Assembly (NCBI GenBank): GCA_019635355.1
Contig: JAHBZQ010000001.1
Location: forward strand, 3,534,001 to 3,598,000
DNA length: 64,000 bases
Source of the DNA: Rhizobacter sp.
GTDB lineage: Bacteria > Pseudomonadota > Gammaproteobacteria > Burkholderiales > Burkholderiaceae_C
Direction: 5' to 3'
A program made the position numbers and the translations under genes. This document shows positions 24,957 to 33,770 of this stretch, piece by piece. The stretch's first letter is position 1. The number at the start of each line of letters is the position of its first letter. The notes under the pieces are model-generated. The model was not told where the DNA came from, searched no databases, and was given only the letters and a program-made list of their open reading frames with translations.

Positions 24957-26117
24957 ATGACTGCTGCCGCTGCTACTTCCGCTGTGATCGCCGGCTATGC
25001 CCGCACCCCGTTCCACTTCGCGAAGAAGGGCCGCCTCGTCGGCGTGCGCCCCGACGATCTGGCCGCCACCGCGGTGAAGGGCCTGATCGAACGCACCAAG
25101 GTCAACCCGGCCGACATCGAAGACCTCATCCTTGGCTGCTCGTACCCCGAGGGCGAGCAGGGCCACAACATCGCGCGCATCGTGGTGTTCCTCGCCGGCC
25201 TGCCGAACACGGTGGCGGGCACGACGGTGAACCGCTTCTGCGGCTCGGCGATGACGGCCATCCACATCGCGGCCGGGCAGATCGCCATCGGCGCGGGCGA
25301 GGTGTTCGTCTGCGGCGGCGTGGAGTCGATGACGCGCGTGCCCGATGGTGGCTTCACGCCCTCGCCCAACCCGGCGCTGCGCGCGCGTTACCCCGAGGCG
25401 TATTTCAAGATGGGCGAGACCGCCGAGGTGGTGGCCGAGCGCTATGGCGTGTCGCGCCTCGCGCAGGAAGAGCTCTCGGTCGAGTCGCACCGCAAGGCGG
25501 CGAAAGCCCAGGAGCTCGGCCGCCTGCACGACGAGATCGTGCCGGTGACCACGCCCGAGGGCGAGGTGGTCGACAGCGATGGCTGCATCCGGCCGAACAC
25601 ATCGCTCGAAGGGCTGGCCGGTCTCAAGCTCGCCTTCCGCGAACCCGGCAACGGCACGGTGACCGCCGGCACCTCGTCGCCGCTGACCGATGGCGCGACG
25701 GCGGTGCTGGTGTGCTCGGAAGACTATGCGCGCCGGAACGGCCTGCCCATCCTCGCGCGCATCGTGTCGACCGCGGTCGCCGGCTGCGCGCCCGAAGAGA
25801 TGGGCATGGGCCCGGTGCCGGCGGTGAAGAAGGCGCTCGCCCGCGCCGGCCTCACGGTGGCCGACATCGACCTCGTGGAGATCAACGAAGCCTTCAGCAG
25901 CCAGGCCGTGGCCTGCCTGCGCGAGCTGGGCATCTCGCGCGACGCGATCAACCTCGACGGCGGCGGCCTCTCGATCGGCCACCCGCTGGGTGCGACCGGC
26001 GCACGCCTGGTGGGCAAGGCCTCGACGCTGTTGCAGCGCGAAGGCAAGCGTTATGCGCTCGCCACGCAATGCATCGGCGGTGGGCAGGGGATCGCCACGG
26101 TGCTGGAAGGCGTTTGA
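24957..26117 (+). CDS. Acetyl-CoA C-acyltransferase (thiolase)
   Basis: Thiolase of 386 residues that cleaves 3-ketoacyl-CoA with CoA or condenses two acyl-CoAs. The nucleophile is Cys95 in NRFCGSAMT; the His of GHPLGATGAR and the Cys of ATQCIGGGQG complete the active site. It carries the family's EINEAFSSQAVA segment. It could be the FadA-type enzyme of beta-oxidation or a biosynthetic/PHB-type thiolase; no fadB is adjacent. The dyad before the gene suggests TetR control. The ATG follows GGAG at eight bases. Confidence 0.93.
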   Translation: MTAAAATSAVIAGYARTPFHFAKKGRLVGVRPDDLAATAVKGLIERTKVNPADIEDLILGCSYPEGEQGHNIARIVVFLAGLPNTVAGTTVNRFCGSAMTAIHIAAGQIAIGAGEVFVCGGVESMTRVPDGGFTPSPNPALRARYPEAYFKMGETAEVVAERYGVSRLAQEELSVESHRKAAKAQELGRLHDEIVPVTTPEGEVVDSDGCIRPNTSLEGLAGLKLAFREPGNGTVTAGTSSPLTDGATAVLVCSEDYARRNGLPILARIVSTAVAGCAPEEMGMGPVPAVKKALARAGLTVADIDLVEINEAFSSQAVACLRELGISRDAINLDGGGLSIGHPLGATGARLVGKASTLLQREGKRYALATQCIGGGQGIATVLEGV

Positions 26118-26126
26118 TCTGAGCGG

Positions 26127-26156
26127 TCGTCATTCCCGCTTTCGCGGGAATGACGA
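26127..26156. repeat. Perfect 13-bp stem palindrome after the thiolase gene
   Basis: TCGTCATTCCCGC, a TTTC loop, then GCGGGAATGACGA form a perfect hairpin of 13 base pairs, nine bases after the thiolase stop and 12 before the convergent phoX stop. Palindromes built on CATTCCCGC...GCGGGAATG are a known kind of dispersed intergenic repeat in many proteobacteria. There is no T run, so Rho-independent termination in the strict sense is not supported. Confidence 0.85.
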
Positions 26157-26168
26157 CGCAGGCGCGGC

Positions 26169-28067
26169 TCAAGTTCCGATCACGCCCCCATCGCGCTTGC
26201 GGATGACCACCGTCGACGAGCGCGGGCGGCCGTCGGGCCGCCGGTCGGGCCAGTTGGAGTAGCGCCGCGGGTTGGCGGGGTCGCTGCGCTCGCTGGGGGT
26301 CTCGCCCGGGTGCTGGATGTTGATGAACATCGTGCGCCCGTCGGGGGTGCCGGTGGCGCCGGTGATTTCGCAGCCCGGTGGGCCGACGAGGAAACGGCGG
26401 ATCTCGCCCGTCTTCACGTCGGCGGCCAGCATCATGTTGTTGCCCAGGCGCGCCATCTCGCCCTTGCCCATGGCGGTGCTGCTCATGTCGGTCTGGATCC
26501 ACAACACGCCGCGGGCGTCGACCCACAGGCCGTCGGGGCAGCCGAAGAGGTCGCCCTGGATGTTGCCCTTCGCTTCGGCACGCTCGTTGGCGGGGTCGCC
26601 GGCCAGCACGAAGTGGTTCCACGCGAAGGTGCTGCCGTCGTGGTCACCGTCTTCGCGCCAGCGGATGATCTGGCCCATCACGTTGTTGGCGCGCGGGTTG
26701 GCCGCATCCACCCCCGGTTGCCCGGCCTGGCCGCGGCTCGAATTGTTGGTGAGCGAGCAGTAGACCCAGCGTTCGCGGTCGATGGCCACCCACTCGGGGC
26801 GGTCCATCTTGGTGGCGCCAAGGGCGTCGCTCGCTTGGCGTGACTTGATGAGCACCTCGCCCTGGTCGGCGAAGCCGTTGGCCGCGGTGAGCGGGCCCGT
26901 GCCGTGCGTGAGCGGCAGCCAGCGGCCGCGGCCATCGGCGTCGAAGCGCGCCACGTAGAGCGTGCCGTGGTCGAGCAGCTCGGCGTTGGCCTTGTAGCCG
27001 CCGGGGCGGATGGCGTCGCGGCTGACGAACTTGTAGATGTATTCGAAGCGGGCGTCTTCGCCGGAGTAGACGACGGCGCGGCCGTCTTTCGTGACCGCCA
27101 CCGTGGCGCCTTCGCGCGCGGCGCGGCCCATCGCGGTGCGCTTGACGGGGGTCATGGTCGGGTCGAAGGGGTCGATCTCGACCACCCAGCCGAAGCGGTT
27201 GTGCTCGTGGGGGTGCTTGCCGGTGTCGAAGCGCTCGTCGTGCTCGTGCCAGCGGTAGTAGCGGCCGATGTCCTTGCGCTGGCCCCAACGGCGCTGGTGG
27301 GCGTCGGGCTGGTCGGGGCCCTGGAAGTAGAAGGCGAAGTTTTCCTCCGAGGTGAGGTAAGTGCCCCAGGGCGTGACGCCGCTCGCGCACTGGTTGAGGA
27401 TGCCCAGCACGCGCCGGCCCGACGGGTCGGCCGCGGTCTGCAGCAGCGGGTGGCCGGCGGCCGGGCCGCGCAGCTCGACCGGCGTGTAGGCGGTGATGCG
27501 GCGGGCGTAACGCGAGGGCCGCACCACCTCGACGCGGCCGTCGGGCCCGCGCTTCACCTCGATCACCGAGACGCCATGCGCCGCTTGCGACTTGCGCACC
27601 TTCTCGGCCGACCAGTTCGCCAGGCCATCGGTGTGCAGCAGGCCGTCGTCGGTGTACTCATGGTTGATGGCGAGCAGGCCGGTCGTGTCGGTGAGGGCGT
27701 AGTAGTGCATGCCGTCGTGGTGCATGCCCATCTGCACCTCCTGGTCGGCGGCGCTGTTGCTGGCGTCGAACTTGAAGGCGGGGCTCTGGCCGGCGATGCC
27801 CACCGGCTCACCCCAGGGCGCGAGGGCCTCGGCGATGTAGCCCTCGGGCAAGGTGACGGTGTCGGCAGTGCCGGCCGGCACGCTCTTGAAGCCGAGCAGC
27901 GGGCCGGTGCCCACCGTGGCGCAGCCGCCGAGCGGCGCCAGCAGGCCGGCCATCGCCGCGCCCGCGCCGCCGAGGAGCAGGGTGCGCCGGGTGGGGTCGC
28001 TCACCTCGACGAGGCTGGGGTTGGAGGAGCGGTTGCTGTCCTCCATCGTGGAGAAGTCCTTGGCCAT
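26169..28067 (-). CDS. PhoX family phosphatase (DUF839)
   Basis: Exported protein of 632 residues. A Tat-type signal with RRTLLLGG ends in a possible lipobox, LGGC, near residue 49, so it may be a Tat lipoprotein. The DUF839/PhoX beta-propeller follows, with GMHHDGMHYYAL, LLAINHEYTDD and LTSEENFAFYFQG, and near the end FINIQHPGE and SNWPD. PhoX proteins are calcium-dependent alkaline phosphatases that release phosphate from organic esters. No Pho box was identified. It lies 77 bases downstream of the TetR gene on the same strand. Confidence 0.88.
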   Translation of the reverse strand: MAKDFSTMEDSNRSSNPSLVEVSDPTRRTLLLGGAGAAMAGLLAPLGGCATVGTGPLLGFKSVPAGTADTVTLPEGYIAEALAPWGEPVGIAGQSPAFKFDASNSAADQEVQMGMHHDGMHYYALTDTTGLLAINHEYTDDGLLHTDGLANWSAEKVRKSQAAHGVSVIEVKRGPDGRVEVVRPSRYARRITAYTPVELRGPAAGHPLLQTAADPSGRRVLGILNQCASGVTPWGTYLTSEENFAFYFQGPDQPDAHQRRWGQRKDIGRYYRWHEHDERFDTGKHPHEHNRFGWVVEIDPFDPTMTPVKRTAMGRAAREGATVAVTKDGRAVVYSGEDARFEYIYKFVSRDAIRPGGYKANAELLDHGTLYVARFDADGRGRWLPLTHGTGPLTAANGFADQGEVLIKSRQASDALGATKMDRPEWVAIDRERWVYCSLTNNSSRGQAGQPGVDAANPRANNVMGQIIRWREDGDHDGSTFAWNHFVLAGDPANERAEAKGNIQGDLFGCPDGLWVDARGVLWIQTDMSSTAMGKGEMARLGNNMMLAADVKTGEIRRFLVGPPGCEITGATGTPDGRTMFINIQHPGETPSERSDPANPRRYSNWPDRRPDGRPRSSTVVIRKRDGGVIGT

Positions 28068-28144
28068 GGCGCGTGCGGCAGTGGGAAAGCGCCGATTGGA
28101 GCGCCAAAGCCGTGCCCCGGCCAGCCGGGATGGCCCGGTGGGCG

Positions 28145-28750
28145 TCAGTTGTCGCGCGTGGGTGGCAGCGGCAGCCCGAGGCGCTCGCGGATGGCCTGGC
28201 GCGAGGCGCGCAGGATGGCGGTGGAATGCGCCGGGTCGGCGATCGAACGGGCCAGCACGACCGCGCCCACCATTTCCGAGAGCAGCGAGACGGCGGCGAT
28301 GCCCGGGTCGGGCCGGCCCAGCGCTTCGAGCTGGCCGGCGATCAGGGTCGTGAGGCGGGCGGCACCCTGCTCGAAGGCCACCCGGGCCTCGGACGCGAGG
28401 CGCGGCAGGTCGGCGGCCATCGTCGCGATGGGGCAGCCTTCCTCGCGGTGGTCGCGGTGGTAGCGCGAGAGGTAGAAGGCCACGTAGGCGGCCAGGCCCT
28501 CGCCCGCGGGTTTGCCGGCCGAGAGCTCCTCGAAATAGGCGCAGGCGGTGTCGAACATTTCGCCGATGGCGGCGACCAGCAGCTCGTCCTTGCTGGTGAA
28601 GTGGGCGTAGAAGCCGCCGTGCGTGAGCCCGGCGCGGCCCATGATCGCGGCCACGCCGATGCGGTCCGGCCCCTCGGCGCGGATGGCGGCGGCGGCCTCC
28701 TTCAGCACGCGGCTGCGGGTGCGTTGTTTGTGTTCGGCGTCGTAGCGCAT
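28145..28750 (-). CDS. TetR family transcriptional regulator
   Basis: Repressor of 201 residues with an N-terminal TetR helix-turn-helix (about 8-55: RVLKEAAAAIRAEGPDRIGV, then GRAGLTHGGFYAHFTSKDEL) and an alpha-helical ligand domain. The recognition helix sequence THGGFYAHF places it near the TetR_C_33-like AcuR/NemR type group. The start is the ATG of MRYDAEHKQRT; the frame extends 54 codons upstream through the promoter region without conserved sequence. A dyad 12 bases before the start suggests autoregulation, and the same dyad precedes the thiolase gene. The ligand is unknown. Confidence 0.9.
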   Translation of the reverse strand: MRYDAEHKQRTRSRVLKEAAAAIRAEGPDRIGVAAIMGRAGLTHGGFYAHFTSKDELLVAAIGEMFDTACAYFEELSAGKPAGEGLAAYVAFYLSRYHRDHREEGCPIATMAADLPRLASEARVAFEQGAARLTTLIAGQLEALGRPDPGIAAVSLLSEMVGAVVLARSIADPAHSTAILRASRQAIRERLGLPLPPTRDN

Positions 28751-28761
28751 GGGTCGAATGA

Positions 28762-28777
28762 TATGACGATCGAAATA
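28762..28777. promoter_or_regulatory. TetR-type dyad before the TetR gene
   Basis: TATGACGATCGAAATA matches the palindrome TATGACGATCGTCATA at 14 of 16 positions and lies 11 bases upstream of the TetR start codon, where an autorepressor would block transcription. Its relative is the site before the thiolase gene. Confidence 0.55.
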
Positions 28778-28979
28778 TAAAACCGCGGGCCGGGAGTCAG
28801 CGCCGCCTGCCGGCCGGCAGAATTCACGGCCCCGGGTTGAGGGAAGACCTGGATTGCGAGACCTGCGAGAATCACGCCCTTCGCCGGCTCTGGCCGGCGG
28901 CCCCGTCTTCACCGGGGCTCAGGCCCAGGCGCCCACCCCAGGCCTTCTCCGATCTGCCAACCTCATTGGAATTTTCCGC

Positions 28980-29753
28980 ATGAGCAACCTCTTCGACGCC
29001 AAGGTGTTGAGCGTTCGCCACTGGACCGACCGTCAGTTCTCGTTCACCTGCACCCGCGACCCGGGTTTCCGTTTCCAGAGCGGCCAGTTCACGATGATCG
29101 GCCTGGAGGTGGATGGCAAGCCGCTCCTGCGCGCCTACAGCGTGGTGAGCCCGCACTGGGAAGAGACGCTGGAGTTCCTGAGCATCAAGGTGCCCGATGG
29201 CCCGCTGACCTCGCGGCTGCAGCACATCCAGGTGGGCGACACGATCAAGATCGGCCGCAAGGCCTCGGGCACGCTGCTCACGCAAAACCTGCTGCCGGGC
29301 CGCCACCTCTACCTGCTGTCGACCGGCACGGGCCTGGCGCCCTTCATGGCGATGATCCGCGACCCCGAGGTGTACGAGCTGTATGAGAAGGTGATCCTGG
29401 TGCACGGCTGCCGCCAGGTGGGCGAGCTGGCCTATGACGAGGTGATCACCAAGGAGCTGCCGGCCAACGAGTACTTCGGCGACCAGGTGAAGGAAAAGCT
29501 CATCTACTACCCGACCGTCACCCGCGAGGCCTTCCGCAACCAGGGGCGCATTCCGGTGCTGATGGAGACCGGGAAACTCTTCCACGACATCGGCCTGCCG
29601 CCGATGAGCAAGGAGCACGACCGCTTCATGCTGTGCGGCAGCCCCGAGATGCTGCGCGACACGCGGGCCCTCTTCGACAAGGCGGGCATGACCGAGGGCA
29701 ACATGAGCACGCCGGGGCACTTCGTGATCGAGCGGGCGTTCGTCGAGAAGTAA
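28980..29753 (+). CDS. fpr: Ferredoxin--NADP+ reductase
   Basis: Flavoprotein of 257 residues, the usual length of the bacterial Fpr type. The FAD-binding motif is RAYSVVSPHW (RxYS) at about 50, and the NADP-binding segment is STGTGLAPFMAMIRD. The C terminus VIERAFVEK, with an aromatic residue close to the end, fits subclass I proteobacterial Fpr. It moves electrons between NADPH and ferredoxin or flavodoxin, supporting oxidative stress defence and Fe-S or haem enzymes. The ATG was chosen because the family begins with this strand; the upstream 42 codons of open frame are not conserved. A terminator hairpin follows. Confidence 0.95.
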   Translation: MSNLFDAKVLSVRHWTDRQFSFTCTRDPGFRFQSGQFTMIGLEVDGKPLLRAYSVVSPHWEETLEFLSIKVPDGPLTSRLQHIQVGDTIKIGRKASGTLLTQNLLPGRHLYLLSTGTGLAPFMAMIRDPEVYELYEKVILVHGCRQVGELAYDEVITKELPANEYFGDQVKEKLIYYPTVTREAFRNQGRIPVLMETGKLFHDIGLPPMSKEHDRFMLCGSPEMLRDTRALFDKAGMTEGNMSTPGHFVIERAFVEK

Positions 29754-29796
29754 GAGAAGACAAAAGAGAAGACGACGGGCCTCCAGCACGCCGAAA

Positions 29797-29837
29797 GAAA
29801 AAGCCTGGCCGGGGCAACCCGGGCCAGGCTTTTCTTT
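29797..29837. terminator. Bidirectional Rho-independent terminator
   Basis: AAAAGCCTGGCC (29799-29810) pairs perfectly with GGCCAGGCTTTT (29822-29833), and the T-rich end TTTTCTTTT follows; A-rich sequence on the other side gives a U run for the opposite strand. It lies between the convergent fpr and small leftward gene and serves both. Confidence 0.9.
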
Positions 29838-29844
29838 TGGGAGA

Positions 29845-30036
29845 TCAGCCGAAGAAGAGCTTGAAGAGCTCGGGCTCGTCGACTTCGCGCGTGACCAGGC
29901 CGCGGATGGGCTCCTGGTAGGCCTCGGAGGCCGAGGCCGTCATCAGGTCGGCCGGCATGGTGACGCCCCAGGCGGTGTTGAATTCCTGGGCCGCGTTGCG
30001 GCGCGCGATCATCTCGTAGGCGGTGGCGGTGTTCAT
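29845..30036 (-). CDS. Small conserved-looking hypothetical protein
   Basis: Protein of 63 residues starting MNTATAYEMIARRNAAQEF, polar, without signal or membrane segment, ending in an acidic, aromatic tail (DEPELFKLFFG). I do not recognise it. Support comes from a clear frame ending next to a bidirectional terminator and from GGACGG close before the ATG. It is a monocistronic unit upstream of nothing else on this strand. Confidence 0.6.
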   Translation of the reverse strand: MNTATAYEMIARRNAAQEFNTAWGVTMPADLMTASASEAYQEPIRGLVTREVDEPELFKLFFG

Positions 30037-30189
30037 GGGGCCGTCCCTCAATCTGTGTCTGGATGTGAAGGCTATCGGCTGCGCCAACCTCGGCATGAAC
30101 CGAAAAGCAAGCGCTTCGGCCACCACTTCGTCACCCGCTCGGGGTTCGCGTGATTTTGTTGGCCGCTTTGGGCTTTGCGAGGGCCGCGC

Positions 30190-33100
30190 TCAGGTCGTGA
30201 CCGAGCGGCTGTCGAGCCAGCGCAGCACGCAGGCGTAAAGGCGGCTCGGGGCGACGGGCTTGGTGATGTGGTCGTTCATGCCGGCGGCGAGGCAGAGCTC
30301 GCGGTCTTCGGCATACGCGTTGGCGGTCATCGCGAGGATGGGCAGCCCCCGGCGCTCGGGCAGCTGGCGGATGGCGCGAGAGGCGTCGAGCCCGTCCATC
30401 ACCGGCATCTGCACGTCCATCAGCACCAGCGCGTAGTCGTGTGCACGCACGCGCTCCACCGCTTCGGCGCCGTTGCTCACCACGTCGACGCTGAGCTTGA
30501 GGCGCGTGAGCAGCGCAAGCGTCACTTCCTGGTTCACCGGCTCGTCGTCGACCAGCAGCACGCGGGCACCGGCATGGCGGGTGGCGATCTCTTCTTCCGG
30601 GCGCAGGTGCGCCCCGTCGGCCGGCTCGGGCGGATCGGCGGCCACACGCAGCCGCGCCGTCATCCAGAAGGTGCTTCCCACGCCGGGCGAGCTGCGCACG
30701 CCGACGTTGCCGCCCATCAGCGAGGCCAGGCGCTTGGCGATCACGAGGCCCAGGCCGGTGCCGCCGTACTTGCGCGAGGTGGAGTCGTCGGCCTGCGAGA
30801 ACGACTGGAAGAGCCGCGCCTGCTGCTCGGGCGTGATGCCGATGCCGTGGTCCTGCACCTCGACGTGCAGCATCACCACGTTCTCGGCCGATTGCGCCAC
30901 ACGCGCGCGCAGCAGGATGCGGCCGTGCTCGCTGAACTTGATGGCGTTGCTGAGGAAGTTGAGCAGGATCTGCTCGAGCCGCAGCGGGTCGCCCACGAGC
31001 CGCTTCGGCATGCCGGGGGCGATTTCGGTGACGAGGGCCAGGCCCTTGGCCGTGGCCCGCTCGCGCAGCATGCCCTGCGCGTTGTCGATGACCTCGGCGA
31101 GCGCGAACTCGCGCTCCTCGAGTTCGAGCCGGTCGGCCTCGATCTTCGAGAGATCGAGGATGTCGTTGATCACGCCCAGCAGGTGGTGGGCCGCGGCGCC
31201 CACCTTGCCGAGCTGCGCGAGTGCCTGCGGCCGGTCCTGCAGCTCTTCCTGCAGCAGGTGGGTGAGCCCGATGATGGCGTTCATCGGCGTGCGGATCTCG
31301 TGGCTCATGTTGGCGAGGAAGGCGCTCTTGGCGCGGCTCGCCGCTTCGGCGGCGTTGCGCGCGGCCACGAGGTCGGTGGTGCGCTCGCTCACGAGTTGTT
31401 CGAGGTGGTGGCGGTGCGCCTGCAGCTCCTCGCGGGCGGCGCGCTCTTCGGTGATGTCGATGAAGGCGCCGTGCACGCGCGAGATCACGCCTTCGTGGTT
31501 GCGCACCGCGTTGCCGAGCGTGCGCACCCAGATGCGCCGGCCGCTCTTGGTGAGGATCTGCATCTCGAGGTCGTAGGCCACGCCGCGCCGGGCGCAGGCG
31601 CTGAAGGCCTGGTGCACGAGCTCGCGGTACTCGGGGGCGTAGAACTGGCCCGCCTCGTCGAGCGAGGGCGAGTAGCCCGGCGGCATCTCGTGGATGATCG
31701 CCGCCTCGTCGGACCACACCAGCCGCCGGTCGTTGAGCGTGGCGATCCAGGCGCCCATGCGCACCAGGCGGCTGGCCATCTTGAGCAGGCTCTCGCTCTC
31801 GCGCAGCTTGTCTTGCGACTCGCGCAGGTCGGTGATGTCTTGGATGACGCCGAGCACACGCGCCGGCTTGCCGTCCTTCATGACCACGCGTCCGCGTGAG
31901 CGCACCCAGATCGGCCGGTCGGTGGCGGTGACCATCGGGATCTCGACGTCCCACGGCGTGCCGTCGGTGATGGCGGCGGCCACCAGCGGCTCCACCTGCT
32001 CGCGCACGCCGGGGCGGCAGAACTTCCAGCCTTCGGTCATCGAGAAGCGCGAGCCGGGCGGCACGTCGAGCAGCAGGCACATCTCGTTCGAGGTGGTGGT
32101 CTCGCCGGTCTGGATGTCGAGCTCCCAGCCGGCCACACGCGCCAGCTCGCCGGTGCTGGAGAGCTGCTCTTCGCGCGAGCGCAGCGCCTGCTGCACGCGG
32201 TAGGACTCGGTGACGTCGCTGAACACCAGCACCACGCCGGTGACGCGCCCTTGCGCGTCGCGGATGGGCGCCGCGCTGTCGGCGATCTGGTACTCGTGGC
32301 CATCGCGCGAGATGAGCGTGGTGTGGTTGGCCAGGCCCACCACCTCGCCGCTCGCCAGCACCGGCTTCACCGGGTCTTCGGCGGGGGTGCGCGAGTCGGC
32401 GTTGACGATGTGGAAGACATCGAGCAGCGGGCGGCCGAGCGCATCGGCCAGCGGCCAGGCGGTCAGCCGCTCGGCGGTGGCGTTCATGCGGGTGATGTGG
32501 CCGCGGGTGTCGGTGACGATCACCGCGTCGCCGATCGAGTGCAGCGTGGTGGCGAGGTTCTCCTCGCTGTCGCGCAGGGCGCGCTCGGCGGCGGCGCGCG
32601 CGCGCAGCATGCCGGAGAAGTCGTCGGCCAGCGCCCCCACCTCGCGCGGGGCACCGCTCAGGTCGAGGTGGGCCAGCGCCTCCGGCTCGGGCGAGACACT
32701 GGCGCGGCGCGCGGCAGCGGCCATCGCCTCCACCGGCGCGCTGGTGCGCCGGGCGATCAGGAGGCCCAGCGCCGCCGCCAGGCCGATGGCCAGCAGGGCG
32801 AGCGTCACGCTGATCAACGTGCGCTCCCGCACCGGGCCGTAGACGGCGTCGATGGGGATGCCTACCGCCGCATGCCAGGGTGTGCCGCGCACGGGCACCA
32901 CGCCGAAGATGCGGTTCACGCCTTCGAAGTCGGGCGATTCCCCGGTGCGCTCGTTACCGGGCACGAGTTGGCGGAACCAGGGGATGTGCGCGAGGCTTTT
33001 GCCGATCCATTCCTCGGGCTTGAGGCTGCTGCCGATGACCGCACCCTTGCCATCGACGATGCGCGCCAGCGCCCGAGAAGGCAGCTCGCCGGGGCCGGGG

Positions 33101-33666
33101 CCCAGGCGCAGCGTGGTGAGGTCGAGCGACATGGCGATGACGCCGGGGCTTTCCTTGCGGCCGTCGACCTCCTGCTCGGGCAGCGGGTAGGCCACCAGCA
33201 GGACCCAGCGGTTGGTGAAGTAACCGCGGCTCAGCGGGCCGATGGTGAAGCGCTGGGTGCGCAGCGTCTCTTCGAGCGGAAGGCCGCGGCTCACGCGCAT
33301 CGGGGCGCCGGGTGGTGGGTCGATGGCGCTGCAGACGCGGTCGCCGTTGCGCTTGACCGAGATGAGGTTGGTGTAGGTGGGGAAGAGGCCGCGAAAGCTC
33401 TTGAAGAGCGGGTCGCACAGGTCGGGGTCGAGCGCGTTGACCCCATCGCGCTGGGCCAGCAGCGACAGCAGGCGCTCGGCGTTGGAGATGACCGCCTCGG
33501 TCTCGAGCGCGGCCCCGCGGGCGGCGCGCAGGGCTTCGACGGCGGCGCGCTCGGCATCCTGCTGCGCCTGGGTGATGCCGTTGTAGGCGATCAATGCCAA
33601 GAGCGGCAACGCGGTGGCCAGCACGAGCAGGCTCAGGCGTGCGCGGATGGGCAGGGCGTGGCGCAT
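30190..33666 (-). CDS. Hybrid sensor histidine kinase/response regulator with Cache and three PAS domains
   Basis: Membrane-bound sensor kinase of 1158 residues. Order: transmembrane helix (about 9-29), periplasmic Cache-like domain (about 35-275), second helix (about 283-305), HAMP (about 305-360), PAS1 (about 365-490, TLHSIGDAVIVTDTRGHIT), PAS2 (about 505-615), PAS3 (about 630-740), HisKA with phosphorylated His789 in NMSHEIRTPMN, HATPase (NAIKFS and GTGLGLVIAK motifs) and a C-terminal receiver (about 1033-1150) with Asp1084 in LVLMDVQMP. No Hpt or output domain is attached and no partner regulator is adjacent, so the phosphate must go to a separate protein. The ligand is unknown. Confidence 0.93.
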   Translation of the reverse strand: MRHALPIRARLSLLVLATALPLLALIAYNGITQAQQDAERAAVEALRAARGAALETEAVISNAERLLSLLAQRDGVNALDPDLCDPLFKSFRGLFPTYTNLISVKRNGDRVCSAIDPPPGAPMRVSRGLPLEETLRTQRFTIGPLSRGYFTNRWVLLVAYPLPEQEVDGRKESPGVIAMSLDLTTLRLGPGPGELPSRALARIVDGKGAVIGSSLKPEEWIGKSLAHIPWFRQLVPGNERTGESPDFEGVNRIFGVVPVRGTPWHAAVGIPIDAVYGPVRERTLISVTLALLAIGLAAALGLLIARRTSAPVEAMAAAARRASVSPEPEALAHLDLSGAPREVGALADDFSGMLRARAAAERALRDSEENLATTLHSIGDAVIVTDTRGHITRMNATAERLTAWPLADALGRPLLDVFHIVNADSRTPAEDPVKPVLASGEVVGLANHTTLISRDGHEYQIADSAAPIRDAQGRVTGVVLVFSDVTESYRVQQALRSREEQLSSTGELARVAGWELDIQTGETTTSNEMCLLLDVPPGSRFSMTEGWKFCRPGVREQVEPLVAAAITDGTPWDVEIPMVTATDRPIWVRSRGRVVMKDGKPARVLGVIQDITDLRESQDKLRESESLLKMASRLVRMGAWIATLNDRRLVWSDEAAIIHEMPPGYSPSLDEAGQFYAPEYRELVHQAFSACARRGVAYDLEMQILTKSGRRIWVRTLGNAVRNHEGVISRVHGAFIDITEERAAREELQAHRHHLEQLVSERTTDLVAARNAAEAASRAKSAFLANMSHEIRTPMNAIIGLTHLLQEELQDRPQALAQLGKVGAAAHHLLGVINDILDLSKIEADRLELEEREFALAEVIDNAQGMLRERATAKGLALVTEIAPGMPKRLVGDPLRLEQILLNFLSNAIKFSEHGRILLRARVAQSAENVVMLHVEVQDHGIGITPEQQARLFQSFSQADDSTSRKYGGTGLGLVIAKRLASLMGGNVGVRSSPGVGSTFWMTARLRVAADPPEPADGAHLRPEEEIATRHAGARVLLVDDEPVNQEVTLALLTRLKLSVDVVSNGAEAVERVRAHDYALVLMDVQMPVMDGLDASRAIRQLPERRGLPILAMTANAYAEDRELCLAAGMNDHITKPVAPSRLYACVLRWLDSRSVTT

Positions 33667-33770
33667 CGGGTCATTTCAGCACTGTGCGAGGGCGGAAGGG
33701 CCCGGGCGTGACCGCATTGTGGGCACGCGTCCGCTCGGGTAGCCTGCTGGCTGCAACTTTCACCACAGCG

